From NCBI RefSeq assembly GCF_023707985.1, contig NZ_BRCF01000001.1, positions 555,967 through 619,966 on the forward strand: a stretch of DNA of 64,000 nt, in the 5' to 3' direction. The position numbers and the translations under genes were made by a program. A model generated the notes under the pieces. It saw nothing but the letters and a program-made list of their open reading frames with translations, was not told the DNA's origin and did no database searches. Source of the DNA: Sporosarcina sp. NCCP-2716. Its GTDB lineage: Bacteria; Bacillota; Bacilli; Bacillales_A; Planococcaceae. Below, one piece after another: positions 16,510-26,124 of this stretch. The number at the start of each line of letters is the position of its first letter. Positions within the stretch are counted from its first letter, which is position 1.

Positions 16510-16680
16510 ATGGAGGGAGCGTATGGTGTCTTTTTGACAGGTGTCCTGCTCATCTCGGTGCTGTCGTCCGTGCTGCTTCTGCTGCTGCCCGAATCGCGTC
16601 ACGAGGAGTTTGCCCAGCTTGCGAAACTGGCAGCGGGCATGTGGCTGCTGTTCAATCTCATTTCTCTGTTCAGGTTATAG
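16510..16680 (+). CDS. spoIIIAF: minimal SpoIIIAF-like membrane protein
   Basis: A 56-residue gene that starts directly after the spoIIIAE stop (TGA ATG). Its two hydrophobic helices are joined by LLLPESRHEEFAQLAKLAAGM, resembling the N-terminal hairpin of SpoIIIAF (in B. subtilis, two helices joined by LLPSSSMQKYAKMV). The soluble domain of about 150 residues is absent, and no remnant is seen downstream before spoIIIAG. Assignment rests on position and this resemblance. The frame is intact and the stop is a clean TAG. Confidence 0.65.
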   Translation: MEGAYGVFLTGVLLISVLSSVLLLLLPESRHEEFAQLAKLAAGMWLLFNLISLFRL

Positions 16681-16757
16681 ACGGCGGCTGCCGTGCATAC
16701 ATTGCATCATAGATGAACAGGCCTCATCTCGAAGGGAAGTACGAAAATGGTGATGCT

Positions 16758-17177
16758 ATGGAAAAACCGAGTATGAAAGTCCAGATGCTCATCTTTGCCG
16801 CCATCACGATTCTCGCGGTCATCTTATTCACCCCTCCCTGGAAACTCTCCGGGGAGGCCAAGGAAAAGGAGGGGACGTCCGGAACAGCCGCACTTGAACA
16901 CGCACTGCACAAAATGGAGGGGGTCGGGGAAGTTGCGATCTACCTTCATCCGGAAGCTGGGGAGAAGGAACAGTCGCCGCTGGCTGATTATTTCACAAAG
17001 AAACCAGCATCCGACCAATCAGGCACGACAGGTGTGCTTGTGGTAGCTGAAGGAGCAGGGAACCCAGGAGTGAAGTCCGAGCTGAAACGGCTGCTGTCCG
17101 CCGTGCTGATGCTGCCGGAGCACCGGATCGTAATCGTGGAAATGACAAAAAGGGGGAACGATGATGAGAACCAATAA
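16758..17177 (+). CDS. spoIIIAG: stage III sporulation protein AG, short form
   Basis: 139 residues against about 229 in B. subtilis. One N-terminal membrane helix (about 8-27) is followed by a compact domain with LEHALHKMEGVGEVAIYL and TGVLVVAEGAGNPGVKSELK, the ring-building motif of SpoIIIAG. The long insert of the family is reduced. I favour the ATG at 16758 because GGTGAT, the 3' part of a Shine-Dalgarno match, is just upstream; an in-frame ATG at 16713 is also possible. It overlaps spoIIIAH by 17 bases. Confidence 0.82.
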   Translation: MEKPSMKVQMLIFAAITILAVILFTPPWKLSGEAKEKEGTSGTAALEHALHKMEGVGEVAIYLHPEAGEKEQSPLADYFTKKPASDQSGTTGVLVVAEGAGNPGVKSELKRLLSAVLMLPEHRIVIVEMTKRGNDDENQ

Positions 17178-17706
17178 ACGCACTGTCTGGTTTTTAACAC
17201 TGATGAGCTTGGTGGCGGTCATTTCAATCTACTATATTAAGGAAAAAGCGCCGATGTCATTCGACGGCATCCAGATCTTCTCGGACGACCTGAAAGGCAC
17301 GGCAGACGGCAAGAAGACGGATGCCGATAAGAAGACACCAGTATTCGCAAATTCCTATGTATTCGAAGAGATGCGCATGGTCGTCCGGGACGAGCGCAGC
17401 AAATTACAGTCACAGCTCAACGCGAAGATGACCTCTCCGGATTACTCCGCAGAAGAGAAGAACGATGCGATGAACGAAATGGCGGAACTGACGAAGCGTG
17501 AATCGGCGGAAGCGCTGCTCGAGCTGCAGATCAAAGCCCTCGGCTATCCGGAAGCATTCGTGAAAACAGATAACAACGACGTGAATGTGACGGTCCTCTC
17601 GACGGAAGGTCATTCCGCCAAACTGGCCGCTGAGATTACCCAGTATGTCAAGGCGAGCTGGGATGGCGCCCAGCAGGTATCCGTCGAATTCAAAGGGAAT
17701 AACTGA
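17161..17706 (+). CDS. spoIIIAH: stage III sporulation protein AH
   Basis: 181 residues against about 218. One N-terminal helix (about 8-25), a variable linker, then the ring-building domain from about residue 65, with SPDYSAEEKNDAMNEMAELTKRES and DVNVTVLS typical of SpoIIIAH. It is the mother-cell partner of forespore SpoIIQ; no spoIIQ is in the window. AAGGGGG precedes the ATG. It is the last gene of the operon, followed by a terminator. Confidence 0.9.
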   Translation: MMRTNKRTVWFLTLMSLVAVISIYYIKEKAPMSFDGIQIFSDDLKGTADGKKTDADKKTPVFANSYVFEEMRMVVRDERSKLQSQLNAKMTSPDYSAEEKNDAMNEMAELTKRESAEALLELQIKALGYPEAFVKTDNNDVNVTVLSTEGHSAKLAAEITQYVKASWDGAQQVSVEFKGNN

Positions 17707-17713
17707 TCGACAG

Positions 17714-17739
17714 AAAGGCCCGACTGCGGGTCTTTTTTT
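17714..17739 (+). terminator. terminator of the spoIIIA operon
   Basis: AAAGGCCCG and CGGGTCTTT form a 9-bp stem with loop ACTG, followed by a run of T. Confidence 0.82.
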
Positions 17740-17856
17740 CTATTTTCCCGATTTTGAAGAGCAAATAAAGGTTAACTATTTCAAAATCCGTTAAAAACGA
17801 CTACTATATAGAATGAGGGATGTATTACAAACTATATGGAGTCAGGAGAATCATTC

Positions 17857-18399
17857 ATGTTAAAGATCCAGGAAATCCGAGAAATCATCAAACTAATCGA
17901 CCAATCATCTATCGACAAATTCACGTACGAAGCAGATGGGGCAAAAATTAAAATCGTAAAAGGCGGCACTCAGGCGGGATCAGCGGTTTCAGCTGCACCG
18001 TACCAGACGCCGGCTGTCCCGGACGTCCAGGATCCGGCTTCAGGCGCAGAACCAGCCCGTCAGGCGGCTCCGGTGAAACCGGCAGCGCCGAAAGAAGAAA
18101 CACCAGCTGCGGCACAGCCGAAAGCAGAGCCAGCAGCGGACAAAACTGCAGACCCATCGCTGAAGGCGATCGTTTCGCCGATGGTCGGCACATTCTACAA
18201 ATCATCGTCCCCTGAGGCGGATCCGTTTGTTCAGATCGGCAAAAAGGTCGGCAGTGAAGACGTCGTCTGCATCGTGGAAGCGATGAAACTGTTCAACGAA
18301 ATAGAAGCCGAAGTATCCGGTGAGATCGTTGAAATCCTTGTACAGGACGGTCAACTCGTGGAATACGGGCAGCCTCTTTTCCTAGTTAAAGAAAACTGA
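17857..18399 (+). CDS. accB: biotin carboxyl carrier protein of acetyl-CoA carboxylase
   Basis: A 180-residue BCCP. The biotin site is [10 protein letters not shown], with the biotinylated Lys at K144. The N-terminal dimer region is joined by a linker rich in Ala and Pro (residues 45-100) to the biotinyl domain, which has the thumb residues around SSSPEADPF. It carries carboxylated biotin between AccC and the carboxyltransferase in fatty acid synthesis. CAGGAG lies 8 nt before the ATG at 17857. It is co-transcribed with accC, and could also serve PccB (50074). Confidence 0.96.
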   Translation: MLKIQEIREIIKLIDQSSIDKFTYEADGAKIKIVKGGTQAGSAVSAAPYQTPAVPDVQDPASGAEPARQAAPVKPAAPKEETPAAAQPKAEPAADKTADPSLKAIVSPMVGTFYKSSSPEADPFVQIGKKVGSEDVVCIVEAMKLFNEIEAEVSGEIVEILVQDGQLVEYGQPLFLVKEN

Positions 18400-18414
18400 T
18401 AGGGGGAATGGACG

Positions 18415-19767
18415 ATGAAAAAGATTCTGATCGCTAATCGCGGGGAGATTGCGGTTCGTATTATCCGGGCATGTAAAGAAATGGGGCTGCAGACGGTTGC
18501 CGTTTATTCCGAGGCGGATCACGATGCGCTGCATGTGAAACTCGCTGATGAGGCTTTCTGCATCGGACCTAAGTTATCGAAAGACAGCTATTTGAATTTC
18601 TCCAACATTATCAGCGTAGCCAAGATGACGGACTGCGACGGCATCCACCCGGGCTACGGATTCCTGGCGGAGAATGCAAGTTTCGCAGAAATGTGTGAAG
18701 AGGTGAACATCGAATTCATCGGGCCGACGTCCGAATCGATCGCACGTATGGGCGCGAAGGACGCTGCGCGTGAAACGATGCGTCTTGCAGGGGTCCCGAT
18801 CGTACCTGGGTCCGACGGGATCGTTGCCGACGAAGAGGAAGCGCTTACGGTTGCTGAGAAGATCGGTTTCCCGGTCATCATCAAAGCGACTGCCGGCGGA
18901 GGAGGAAAAGGGATCCGCGTTGCACGCGATCCGGAAGAACTGAAGAAGGGCATCAAGACGACACAGAAGGAAGCAGCCGCAGCGTTCGGCAATCCGGGTG
19001 TCTACCTTGAGAAATTCATCGAGGAGTTCCGCCACGTTGAAATCCAGGTGCTCGCGGACAAGCACGGCCACACACTGTATCTCGGAGAGCGCGACTGTTC
19101 GATCCAGCGCCGGATGCAGAAACTCGTGGAAGAGGCGCCGTCACCGGCTTTGACGCCGGCCATGCGCAAAGAGATGGGCGAAGCGGCGGTGAAAGCTGCC
19201 GAAGCGGTCGATTACCGCGGGGCCGGTACCGTCGAATTCATCTATGACCACATCAACAAGAAGTTCTACTTCATGGAGATGAACACCCGGATCCAAGTAG
19301 AGCATCCGGTCACCGAGATGATCACAGGCATCGACCTCATCCAGCAGCAGCTGAAAGTGGCGTCCGGTGAGGAACTCGCTTTCAAGCAGAAAGACATCAA
19401 AATCAACGGCTGGGCGATCGAATGCCGGATCAACGCCGAAAATCCGGAAAAGAACTTCATGCCGTCCCCTGGCACAGTGGACATGTACCTGGCACCGGGC
19501 GGTTTCGGGGTCCGAGTCGATTCGGCTGTCTATCCGGGCTATAAGATCCCGCCATTCTACGACTCCATGGTCGCGAAACTCATCGTCCATGCAGATACGC
19601 GGGAAGAGGCTGTCGCCCGTATGAAGCGTGCACTCGATGAGTTCGTCGTGGAAGGCGTCAAGACGACGATCCCTTTCCATTACAAGCTGATGGATCACGA
19701 AGTGTTCAAGTCGGGTGATTTCGATACGAAGTTCCTCGAAAAGTATGATGTCATGAATACCGACTGA
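18415..19767 (+). CDS. accC: acetyl-CoA carboxylase biotin carboxylase subunit
   Basis: 450 residues, the standard length. An ATP-grasp enzyme that carboxylates the biotin of AccB using bicarbonate and [18 protein letters not shown] is the N-domain start, [12 protein letters not shown] the glycine-rich ATP loop, and the catalytic segment [16 protein letters not shown] contains Glu, Asn and Arg. GGGGGAATGG precedes the ATG, 15 bases after accB. No separate pccA-type biotin carboxylase is present in the window. Confidence 0.97.
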   Translation: MKKILIANRGEIAVRIIRACKEMGLQTVAVYSEADHDALHVKLADEAFCIGPKLSKDSYLNFSNIISVAKMTDCDGIHPGYGFLAENASFAEMCEEVNIEFIGPTSESIARMGAKDAARETMRLAGVPIVPGSDGIVADEEEALTVAEKIGFPVIIKATAGGGGKGIRVARDPEELKKGIKTTQKEAAAAFGNPGVYLEKFIEEFRHVEIQVLADKHGHTLYLGERDCSIQRRMQKLVEEAPSPALTPAMRKEMGEAAVKAAEAVDYRGAGTVEFIYDHINKKFYFMEMNTRIQVEHPVTEMITGIDLIQQQLKVASGEELAFKQKDIKINGWAIECRINAENPEKNFMPSPGTVDMYLAPGGFGVRVDSAVYPGYKIPPFYDSMVAKLIVHADTREEAVARMKRALDEFVVEGVKTTIPFHYKLMDHEVFKSGDFDTKFLEKYDVMNTD

Positions 19768-19799
19768 GATCATCCAACTGAGATAGGAGGCGAACTGAC

Positions 19800-20189
19800 A
19801 TGTCTGAGAAACAACCTGCATTCATTGAAACGAACCCATCTTCACAGGCGACTCTCGGAAAAATCGAACTGGCGCCTGAAGTGCTCGAAGTGATCATCGG
19901 CATCGCCACTTCGGAAGTCGAGGGGATTGCGATGACTTCCGGGAACTTTGCAGCCGGGGTGGCGGAGAAATTCGGGAAAGTCATGCATGGCAAAGGCGTC
20001 AAAGCGGACTGGGCGGACAACCGTCTCCTCATCGACGTTTATTGCGTCGCAGAAGAGGGAGAGCGGATACCGCACCTTATCACGGACGTCCAGCGGAATA
20101 TCCGTGAAGCCGTTTTCCATATGACCTCAATCGAAGCCGGAGAAGTCAATGTCCACGTCACCGGCATCCGCTCAGAACCGATCCAATAA
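19800..20189 (+). CDS. yqhY: Asp23/Gls24 family protein YqhY
   Basis: A 129-residue Asp23/Gls24 (DUF322) protein. The motif GKIELAPEVLEVIIGIATSEVEGI opens the domain and the rest covers nearly the whole length. In B. subtilis yqhY sits in an operon with accB and accC and its loss affects acetyl-CoA carboxylase balance; the same arrangement is seen here. TAGGAGGCGA lies about 8 nt before the ATG. No enzymatic motif is evident. Confidence 0.93.
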   Translation: MSEKQPAFIETNPSSQATLGKIELAPEVLEVIIGIATSEVEGIAMTSGNFAAGVAEKFGKVMHGKGVKADWADNRLLIDVYCVAEEGERIPHLITDVQRNIREAVFHMTSIEAGEVNVHVTGIRSEPIQ

Positions 20190-20204
20190 TTGGGCAAACG
20201 AGTG

Positions 20205-20231
20205 AAAGCATCATCTTCGGATGGTGCTTTT
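20205..20231 (+). terminator. terminator after yqhY
   Basis: An 11-bp stem from AAAGCATCATC to GATGGTGCTTT is closed by C(TTCG)G, a very stable tetraloop, and followed by TTTT. Confidence 0.85.
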
Positions 20232-20264
20232 GCCGTTTCCGACTGTATCTTCATGCAGCAGATG

Positions 20265-20273
20265 TGCTATGAT
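20265..20273 (+). promoter_or_regulatory. extended -10 promoter of nusB
   Basis: TGC-TATGAT forms an extended -10 about 40 bases before nusB. The -35 region is weak (GTATCT at 17 bp). Confidence 0.45.
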
Positions 20274-20311
20274 TAAGCCTAATCGACACAGTAACGAAGG
20301 AGACCATTTGT

Positions 20312-20698
20312 ATGAAACGAAGAGAAGCGAGAGAAAAAGCGGTACAGACTCTTTTCCAGCTCGATGGGACAGGACTGCCTGCAGAAGAAGCGATCAGCTA
20401 TATTATCGAAGGGCCGGTTGACCCTTTTTATGAGTCTCTCGTCAAGGGGACGATCGAACACAAGGAAGAAATCGATCAGGCGCTCGTCGACAAACTGGAA
20501 AACTGGTCATTGGACCGTCTTCCGAAGATCGAACGGACAGTCCTCCGCCTGGCGGGTTATGAAATCTTATATAACGAAGAAGTCCCGCACAAAGTGGCGG
20601 TGAACGAAGCGATCGAATTGTGCAAGACATTCGGCGATGAAAAGTCCGGCCGTTTCGTCAACGGGGTTCTCTCGAAGTTTGAACAGCAAAGGATGTGA
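20312..20698 (+). CDS. nusB: transcription antitermination factor NusB
   Basis: 128 residues, standard length. An all-helical RNA-binding protein that with NusE supports antitermination in rRNA operons. The N-terminal [16 protein letters not shown] and the C-terminal block [26 protein letters not shown] are conserved. AAGGAG precedes the ATG. Its stop overlaps the 5' end of folD. Confidence 0.96.
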   Translation: MKRREAREKAVQTLFQLDGTGLPAEEAISYIIEGPVDPFYESLVKGTIEHKEEIDQALVDKLENWSLDRLPKIERTVLRLAGYEILYNEEVPHKVAVNEAIELCKTFGDEKSGRFVNGVLSKFEQQRM

Positions 20699-20703
20699 CG
20701 CGT

Positions 20704-21576
20704 TTGACCGGAAGGATTATCGACGGGAAAGCGATCAGTGAACAAATCAGAAGACAGATCAAATCGGACACGGACCGCCTTATCGAAAGAGGCTGCCGTC
20801 CGGGACTCGCCGTCGTGCTAGTCGGCGACAACCAGGCGTCCCGCACGTATGTGACGAACAAAAAGAAAGCAAGCTTGGCTGCGGGCATGAAGTCCGAGCT
20901 CATCGAACTGCCGAGTGAAGTCAGCCAGCAGGCGCTGCTCAACACGGTGGACCGGCTGAACCGCGATCCGTCCATCCACGGCATCCTCGTGCAGCTTCCG
21001 CTGCCGCCCCACATCGATGAAAGTGCCGTCATCCAGGCGATCTCCCCGAAGAAAGACGTCGATGGGTTCCATCCTGAGAATGTCGGGAAGATGATCATCG
21101 GGCAGGATTCATTCATCTCCTGTACACCGGCAGGCATCATGGAGCTGCTGAAGCAGGCAGGTGTCGGGATCGCAGGGAAACATGCCGTCATCCTTGGACG
21201 CAGCAATATCGTCGGAAAGCCGATGGGACAGCTGCTGCTCCAGCAAGACGCAACCGTCACGTATTGCCACTCGAAGACGGAGAACCTCGAAACGTTCACC
21301 AGGCAGGCGGACATCCTGATCGCAGCGATCGGCCAGGCGAAGTTCATCACCGCCGATCACGTCAAGCAGGGCGCCGTCGTCATCGATGTCGGCATGAACC
21401 GGGACGAGCACGGGAAACGATGCGGGGACGTGGATTTCGACAGTGTCCGGGAGAAAGCGAGCGCCATCACACCGGTGCCGGGCGGCGTCGGACCGATGAC
21501 CGTGACGATGCTGCTGAAGAACACGCTGAAAAGTGCAACACAAACATGCAGTAATTATATATCGACAAATGGCTGA
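20704..21576 (+). CDS. folD: methylenetetrahydrofolate dehydrogenase/cyclohydrolase FolD
   Basis: About 290 residues. A bifunctional enzyme that converts 5,10-methylene-THF to 10-formyl-THF with NADP. Seen are YVTNKKKA with the catalytic Lys, QLPLP, the [15 protein letters not shown] motif, the Rossmann segment [11 protein letters not shown] and the C-terminal [19 protein letters not shown] at 20704 has AAAGGA about 9 nt upstream; GTG at 20695 overlaps the nusB stop but is too close to that site. It links with the glycine cleavage system, which makes its substrate. Confidence 0.95.
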   Translation: MTGRIIDGKAISEQIRRQIKSDTDRLIERGCRPGLAVVLVGDNQASRTYVTNKKKASLAAGMKSELIELPSEVSQQALLNTVDRLNRDPSIHGILVQLPLPPHIDESAVIQAISPKKDVDGFHPENVGKMIIGQDSFISCTPAGIMELLKQAGVGIAGKHAVILGRSNIVGKPMGQLLLQQDATVTYCHSKTENLETFTRQADILIAAIGQAKFITADHVKQGAVVIDVGMNRDEHGKRCGDVDFDSVREKASAITPVPGGVGPMTVTMLLKNTLKSATQTCSNYISTNG

Positions 21577-21603
21577 TCCAGCCGTTACATAGAGAACGAT
21601 GAT

Positions 21604-21632
21604 GCTGTTTCTTCCAGAAGAGACAGCTTTTT
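21604..21632 (+). terminator. terminator between folD and xseA
   Basis: GCTGTTTCTT and AAGAGACAGC form a 10-bp stem (one G-T pair) with loop CCAG, then TTTTT. xseA starts only 22 bases later, so read-through or attenuation may be needed to express it. Confidence 0.75.
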
Positions 21633-21653
21633 ATACGCGGGGAGGGAGCCGAC

Positions 21654-23006
21654 TTGTCCAGCAACCCATATTTGACCGTCCAGGCAGTGACAAAATATAT
21701 CAAACGGAAGTTCGACGCCGACCGCCATTTGCGGAATGTCTATATAAAAGGCGAACTGTCCAACGTGAAACTGCATCCGAGCGGCCATATCTATTTCACT
21801 TTGAAAGACGACAAAAGCCGGATTCAGGCGGCCATGTTCCGCGGCAGTGCGGCCAAGCTGCAATTCCGGCCGGAAAGCGGCATGAACGTCCTGATCACCG
21901 GGGATGTCAACGTCTATGAAAGCAGCGGCCAGTACCAGCTGTATGTCCAGACGATGGAGCCGGACGGCATCGGCGCACTGTTCCTGGCGTATGAACAATT
22001 GAAAGAACAGCTCGGTAAAGAAGGCCTGTTCGACGCACGCTGGAAACAGCCGCTTCCCTGGATTCCTGGGAAAGTCGGCGTCGTGACAGCGAAATCAGGA
22101 GCCGCGTTCCAGGATATATGCTCGACGATCGGCCGGCGGTTCCCGATGGCTGAGATCGTCCTCTTCCCGGCGGCAGTACAAGGACGCCAGGCTGTCCCGT
22201 CGATCGTCGAAGCGATCAAGCAGGCAGGCAGACGGACGGATATCGATGTCCTCATCGTCGGACGAGGCGGCGGTTCGATCGAAGACTTATGGGCATTCAA
22301 CGAAGAGGCGGTGGCCCGTGCCCTGTTCTCCTGCCGCATACCGACGATCAGTGCAGTCGGTCACGAAACGGATACGACGATCGCCGATTTTGTCGCAGAT
22401 CACCGTGCACCTACACCGACTGCTGCTGCTGAAATGGCCGTACCTGCCCAAGAAGAACTTGCGGGCCGTATATTGGACAGGAAGCGGGTCATCTACAGGT
22501 TCCTCGCCTCCCGTCTCCAAGGTGAACAGAAACGGCTGGGCAGGCTGCAGAGCGCCTATCCTTTCGCCTACCCGGATCGGCTGTACCGGCCGTTCATCGA
22601 AAAACAGGCGATGCTCGACGAGCGGCTCACCCGCAGCTGGAATGAGCTGCTGAACCGCAAAAACCAGCATGCGGAGCACTGGCAGTCACGGCTCCAATAT
22701 GTCTCGCCGCTCGTCCGTCTGCAGAACAGCCTGAAGGCGACTTCCTCTTCGGAGGAACGGCTGACGAGAGCGATCAGCCAGATCGCGGGCAGGAAGCAGG
22801 AACAGTACATCACCCGTCTGCGGATGCTGCAGGCACTCAATCCGCTGAACGTGATGGACCGCGGGTTCTCCATCATCTACAAGGAGGGCCGCATGGTGAA
22901 ATCCGTGGAGGGCATGGTGCCCGGCGATACAGTGGATATCACACTGCAGGACGGTACCGCGACTGCGGAAATCCGGTCACTCACACAGAACAGGGAGGAA
23001 TCATGA
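21654..23006 (+). CDS. xseA: exodeoxyribonuclease VII large subunit
   Basis: 450 residues. Has an OB fold at the N-terminus (LTVQAVTKYIKRKFDAD), the catalytic domain with ITAKSGAAFQDI-type and DVLIVGRGGGSIEDLW motifs, GHETDTTIADFVADHRAPTPTAAAE, and a long coiled-coil C-terminus. With XseB it degrades single-stranded DNA in both directions. The TTG start (21654) has GGAGGG 7 nt upstream. It follows a terminator hairpin and is directly followed by xseB. Confidence 0.95.
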   Translation: MSSNPYLTVQAVTKYIKRKFDADRHLRNVYIKGELSNVKLHPSGHIYFTLKDDKSRIQAAMFRGSAAKLQFRPESGMNVLITGDVNVYESSGQYQLYVQTMEPDGIGALFLAYEQLKEQLGKEGLFDARWKQPLPWIPGKVGVVTAKSGAAFQDICSTIGRRFPMAEIVLFPAAVQGRQAVPSIVEAIKQAGRRTDIDVLIVGRGGGSIEDLWAFNEEAVARALFSCRIPTISAVGHETDTTIADFVADHRAPTPTAAAEMAVPAQEELAGRILDRKRVIYRFLASRLQGEQKRLGRLQSAYPFAYPDRLYRPFIEKQAMLDERLTRSWNELLNRKNQHAEHWQSRLQYVSPLVRLQNSLKATSSSEERLTRAISQIAGRKQEQYITRLRMLQALNPLNVMDRGFSIIYKEGRMVKSVEGMVPGDTVDITLQDGTATAEIRSLTQNREES

Positions 23007-23249
23007 ATGGAAACCGATTCGATGAAGTTCGAAGAAGCGATGATGCAGCTGGAAAAGATCGTCCAGCAGCTTGAGACAGGCGACGTTCCGCTTGAGGACT
23101 CGATCACGCTTTATAAGCAGGGGATGGAGCTTTCGGCATTCTGCCAGCAGAAGCTCCAGCATGCCGAGAAACAGCTCATAACGATTGTCGACAATACGGA
23201 CGCGGCGGCTCAGTTCGATCCTTCGAAAGGGGAGAACGCGGGTGAATAA
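23007..23249 (+). CDS. xseB: exodeoxyribonuclease VII small subunit
   Basis: An 80-residue helical protein with the family core FEEAMMQLEKIVQQLETGDVPLEDSITLYKQGM. Several copies wrap the XseA coiled coils to form exonuclease VII. GGGAGG lies about 9 nt before the ATG, inside the end of xseA. The last codons overlap the ispA start. Confidence 0.95.
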   Translation: METDSMKFEEAMMQLEKIVQQLETGDVPLEDSITLYKQGMELSAFCQQKLQHAEKQLITIVDNTDAAAQFDPSKGENAGE

Positions 23250-24126
23250 GCGGCTGAAACAGTTCATGGAGGAAAAACTGCCTCTTTTACATACTCATTT
23301 CGACCGGCTGTTCGATGAGAAGGACGTTCCGGAAACGCTGCGGAAGGCGATGGCGTATTCAGTGGACGCCGGCGGAAAACGGATTCGTCCGCTGCTTGTC
23401 CTCGCAGTCCTTGAAGACCTAGGTGCAACGTCGGAAGACGCCATCCGGGTCGCGGGCGCGATCGAACTGATCCATACCTATTCCCTCATCCATGATGATC
23501 TGCCGTGCATGGATGACGACGACTTCAGGCGCGGCAATCCGACCAACCATATCGTATTCGGGGAGGCAGCTGCAGTCCTTGCAGCTGATGCTCTGCAAAC
23601 GCTTGCTTTTGAAGAACTCGCATCTCTTGCACATACCGATCCGGGAACCATGATCCGGATCCTGCGTTCTGTAAGCAGGGCGTCAGGTGCAGAAGGGATG
23701 GTCGGCGGCCAGGTGCTTGACATGGAAGGCGAAGGCAGGGAACTGACGTTAACGGAACTTGAGACGATCCACAACCTGAAGACAGGCGCACTGCTGTCCT
23801 GCTGCGTCGAATGCGGCGCGCTCCTTGCCCATGCGACGGACGACACGCTCAGCGCTCTGCGTGTCTTCTCAAGCAATATCGGTCTGGCTTTCCAGATCAA
23901 GGACGACATACTGGACGTCACGGCCTCGACTGAACAGCTCGGGAAGACGGCCAACAAAGACACGGAGAGTGAAAAGAGCACCTACCCGGCGCTTCTCGGC
24001 CTCGACGGTGCGGCCGGCAGACTGGCGGACCACCACCGCCGCGCCAAAGAAGCTCTTCTGGAGGCGGGCCTCAAGGGTTCGCTGGCGGCGGACATCGCCG
24101 ATTATATCATTGATCGCAATGCTTGA
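23242..24126 (+). CDS. ispA: farnesyl diphosphate synthase IspA
   Basis: 294 residues. A trans-prenyltransferase that builds farnesyl diphosphate from IPP and DMAPP. The first Asp-rich motif lies in HDDLPCMDDDDFRRG, the second in QIKDDILD; GGKRIRPLL binds IPP. The GTG at 23242 has AGGGGAG 7 nt upstream and gives the usual length; longer in-frame starts run into xseB. It overlaps xseB by 8 bases and is followed by dxs, so two isoprenoid genes are together. Confidence 0.95.
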   Translation: MNKRLKQFMEEKLPLLHTHFDRLFDEKDVPETLRKAMAYSVDAGGKRIRPLLVLAVLEDLGATSEDAIRVAGAIELIHTYSLIHDDLPCMDDDDFRRGNPTNHIVFGEAAAVLAADALQTLAFEELASLAHTDPGTMIRILRSVSRASGAEGMVGGQVLDMEGEGRELTLTELETIHNLKTGALLSCCVECGALLAHATDDTLSALRVFSSNIGLAFQIKDDILDVTASTEQLGKTANKDTESEKSTYPALLGLDGAAGRLADHHRRAKEALLEAGLKGSLAADIADYIIDRNA

Positions 24127-24162
24127 AGCGAGTCGTCTAAATGGTACTGTTCTGGCGGTTAT

Positions 24163-24171
24163 TGATATACT
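24163..24171 (+). promoter_or_regulatory. extended -10 promoter of dxs
   Basis: TGA-TATACT (TATACT matches 5 of 6) lies about 55 bases before dxs. No good -35 box is seen. Confidence 0.45.
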
Positions 24172-24225
24172 AGGGGCACTTAGCCGAAGACAGAGGGATT
24201 AACTTAATGAAGGTGTGTGATAGAG

Positions 24226-26124
24226 ATGGATCTTACAAAGATCAGCAGTCCATCGGATATTAAAAACATGAATACAGAAGAGATGGAAGAGCTGGCAGCG
24301 GACATCAGAAAGTTCCTCATCAACAAATGCTCCGTGACAGGCGGTCATATCGGTCCGAATCTCGGAGTCGTCGAACTGACCATAGCGCTTCACAAATATT
24401 TCGACAGCCCGGCGGACAAATTCATCTGGGACGTCGGCCACCAGGCGTACGTCCATAAGATCCTGACAGGCCGTGCGGGTGAGTTCGATACACTCCGGAA
24501 ATACAAAGGGCTCAGCGGATTCCCGAAGAGGGATGAAAGCGAGCATGATGTGTGGGAAACCGGCCACAGTTCAACTTCGCTGTCCGCAGCGATGGGGATG
24601 GCGGCAGCACGGGATATTAAAGGTGAGCACAATCATGTCGTCCCGATCATCGGTGACGGTGCACTGACCGGCGGAATGGCGCTTGAGGCGCTGAACCATA
24701 TCGGTCATGCGAAGACGGATATGATCGTCATTCTGAACGACAACGAGATGTCCATCGCTCCGAACGTTGGGGCGCTGCATTCGATCCTCGGGAAACTCCG
24801 CACTGCGGGCAAATACAACAGCGTGAAAGACGATGTCGAAGATCTGATCAAGAAAATACCGGCGGTCGGAGGCAAAATGGCGTCACTCGCTGAACGCCTG
24901 AAAGACAGCCTGAAATATCTGGTCGTCTCCGGAGTCTTTTTCGAGGAGCTCGGCTTTACGTACCTCGGACCAATTGACGGACATGACTTCGCTGAACTAG
25001 AGCGCAACCTCCTCTATGCGAAAAAGATGGAAGGCCCTGTCCTTCTCCACGTCATCACGAAAAAAGGGAAAGGGTATCACCCGGCCGAAAACGACAAGAT
25101 CGGCACATGGCATGGTACAGGTCCTTATAAGATCGAGACGGGCGACTTCGTGAAATCACCAGCGAAAGGACCTTCTTGGAGCGGTCTTGTGGCAGCGACT
25201 GTCGCTAGGATCGCACGGAAGGACAAGCGCGTGGCGGTCATTACGCCTGCCATGCCTGTCGGCTCCAAACTGGAAGGATTCGCAGCTGAATTCCCGGAAC
25301 GTTTTTACGACGTCGGTATTGCAGAGCAGCATGCTGCCACGATGGCAGCAGGGATGGCGACACAGGGCATGAAACCGTTCCTGTCCATTTATTCGACATT
25401 CCTGCAGCGTGCCTATGACCAGGTCGTCCATGACATCGCCCGGCAGAACCTGAATGTCTTCATCGGCATCGACCGCGCGGGTCTCGTCGGTGCAGACGGT
25501 GAGACGCATCAGGGTGTATTCGATATCGCCTTCCTCCGGCACGTGCCGAATATGGTCATCATGATGCCGAAGGACGAAAACGAAGGACAGCATATGGTCA
25601 ATACGGCGATTGCATACGACGATGGTCCGATTGCGATGCGCTACCCGAGAGGGAATGGATTCGGTATTCCGATGGATGATGAGCTGAAAGTGCTGCCGAT
25701 CGGTTCATGGGAAGTGCTCGCTGAAGGGAAAGACGCAGCTATCCTGACATTCGGGACAACCATCCCGATGGCTTTCGAAGCGAGGGACATGCTCGCAGAA
25801 CGCGGGCTGGACGTCAGCATCGTTAACGCACGGTTCATCAAGCCGCTCGATCATGAGATGCTCGATTCACTGTTCGCTGCCGGGAAACCGATCATCACAG
25901 TCGAAGAGGCGATACTCGCCGGAGGGTTCGGCAGCGCTGTACTCGAATATGCGGATGACCGCGGAGCCGCGGTGCCGATCTACCGGATGGGCATCCCCGA
26001 CCAATTCATCGAACATGGGGACGTGGATGCACTTCTCGCAGAGCTCGGCATGACACCCGGCGTCCTCGCCGACATGACTGCTGATGCGGTTGCTGCGCAG
26101 GAACGCAAGAAGGAACTCCGATGA
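24226..26124 (+). CDS. dxs: 1-deoxy-D-xylulose-5-phosphate synthase
   Basis: 632 residues. A thiamine diphosphate enzyme that joins pyruvate and glyceraldehyde 3-phosphate, the first step of the MEP isoprenoid pathway. [14 protein letters not shown], the TPP motif [18 protein letters not shown] with its following NDNEMSI, and the transketolase motif region [15 protein letters not shown] are all seen. ATG at 24226 is 10 nt after AAGGTG; a GTG at 24217 is an alternative. It overlaps tlyA (ATGA). Confidence 0.96.
   Translation: MDLTKISSPSDIKNMNTEEMEELAADIRKFLINKCSVTGGHIGPNLGVVELTIALHKYFDSPADKFIWDVGHQAYVHKILTGRAGEFDTLRKYKGLSGFPKRDESEHDVWETGHSSTSLSAAMGMAAARDIKGEHNHVVPIIGDGALTGGMALEALNHIGHAKTDMIVILNDNEMSIAPNVGALHSILGKLRTAGKYNSVKDDVEDLIKKIPAVGGKMASLAERLKDSLKYLVVSGVFFEELGFTYLGPIDGHDFAELERNLLYAKKMEGPVLLHVITKKGKGYHPAENDKIGTWHGTGPYKIETGDFVKSPAKGPSWSGLVAATVARIARKDKRVAVITPAMPVGSKLEGFAAEFPERFYDVGIAEQHAATMAAGMATQGMKPFLSIYSTFLQRAYDQVVHDIARQNLNVFIGIDRAGLVGADGETHQGVFDIAFLRHVPNMVIMMPKDENEGQHMVNTAIAYDDGPIAMRYPRGNGFGIPMDDELKVLPIGSWEVLAEGKDAAILTFGTTIPMAFEARDMLAERGLDVSIVNARFIKPLDHEMLDSLFAAGKPIITVEEAILAGGFGSAVLEYADDRGAAVPIYRMGIPDQFIEHGDVDALLAELGMTPGVLADMTADAVAAQERKKELR

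Noticed and set aside
17750..17830. A promoter for accB in the AT-rich stretch
   Set aside because: The sequence is AT-rich and probably holds the promoter, but no pair of boxes with acceptable spacing stands out.
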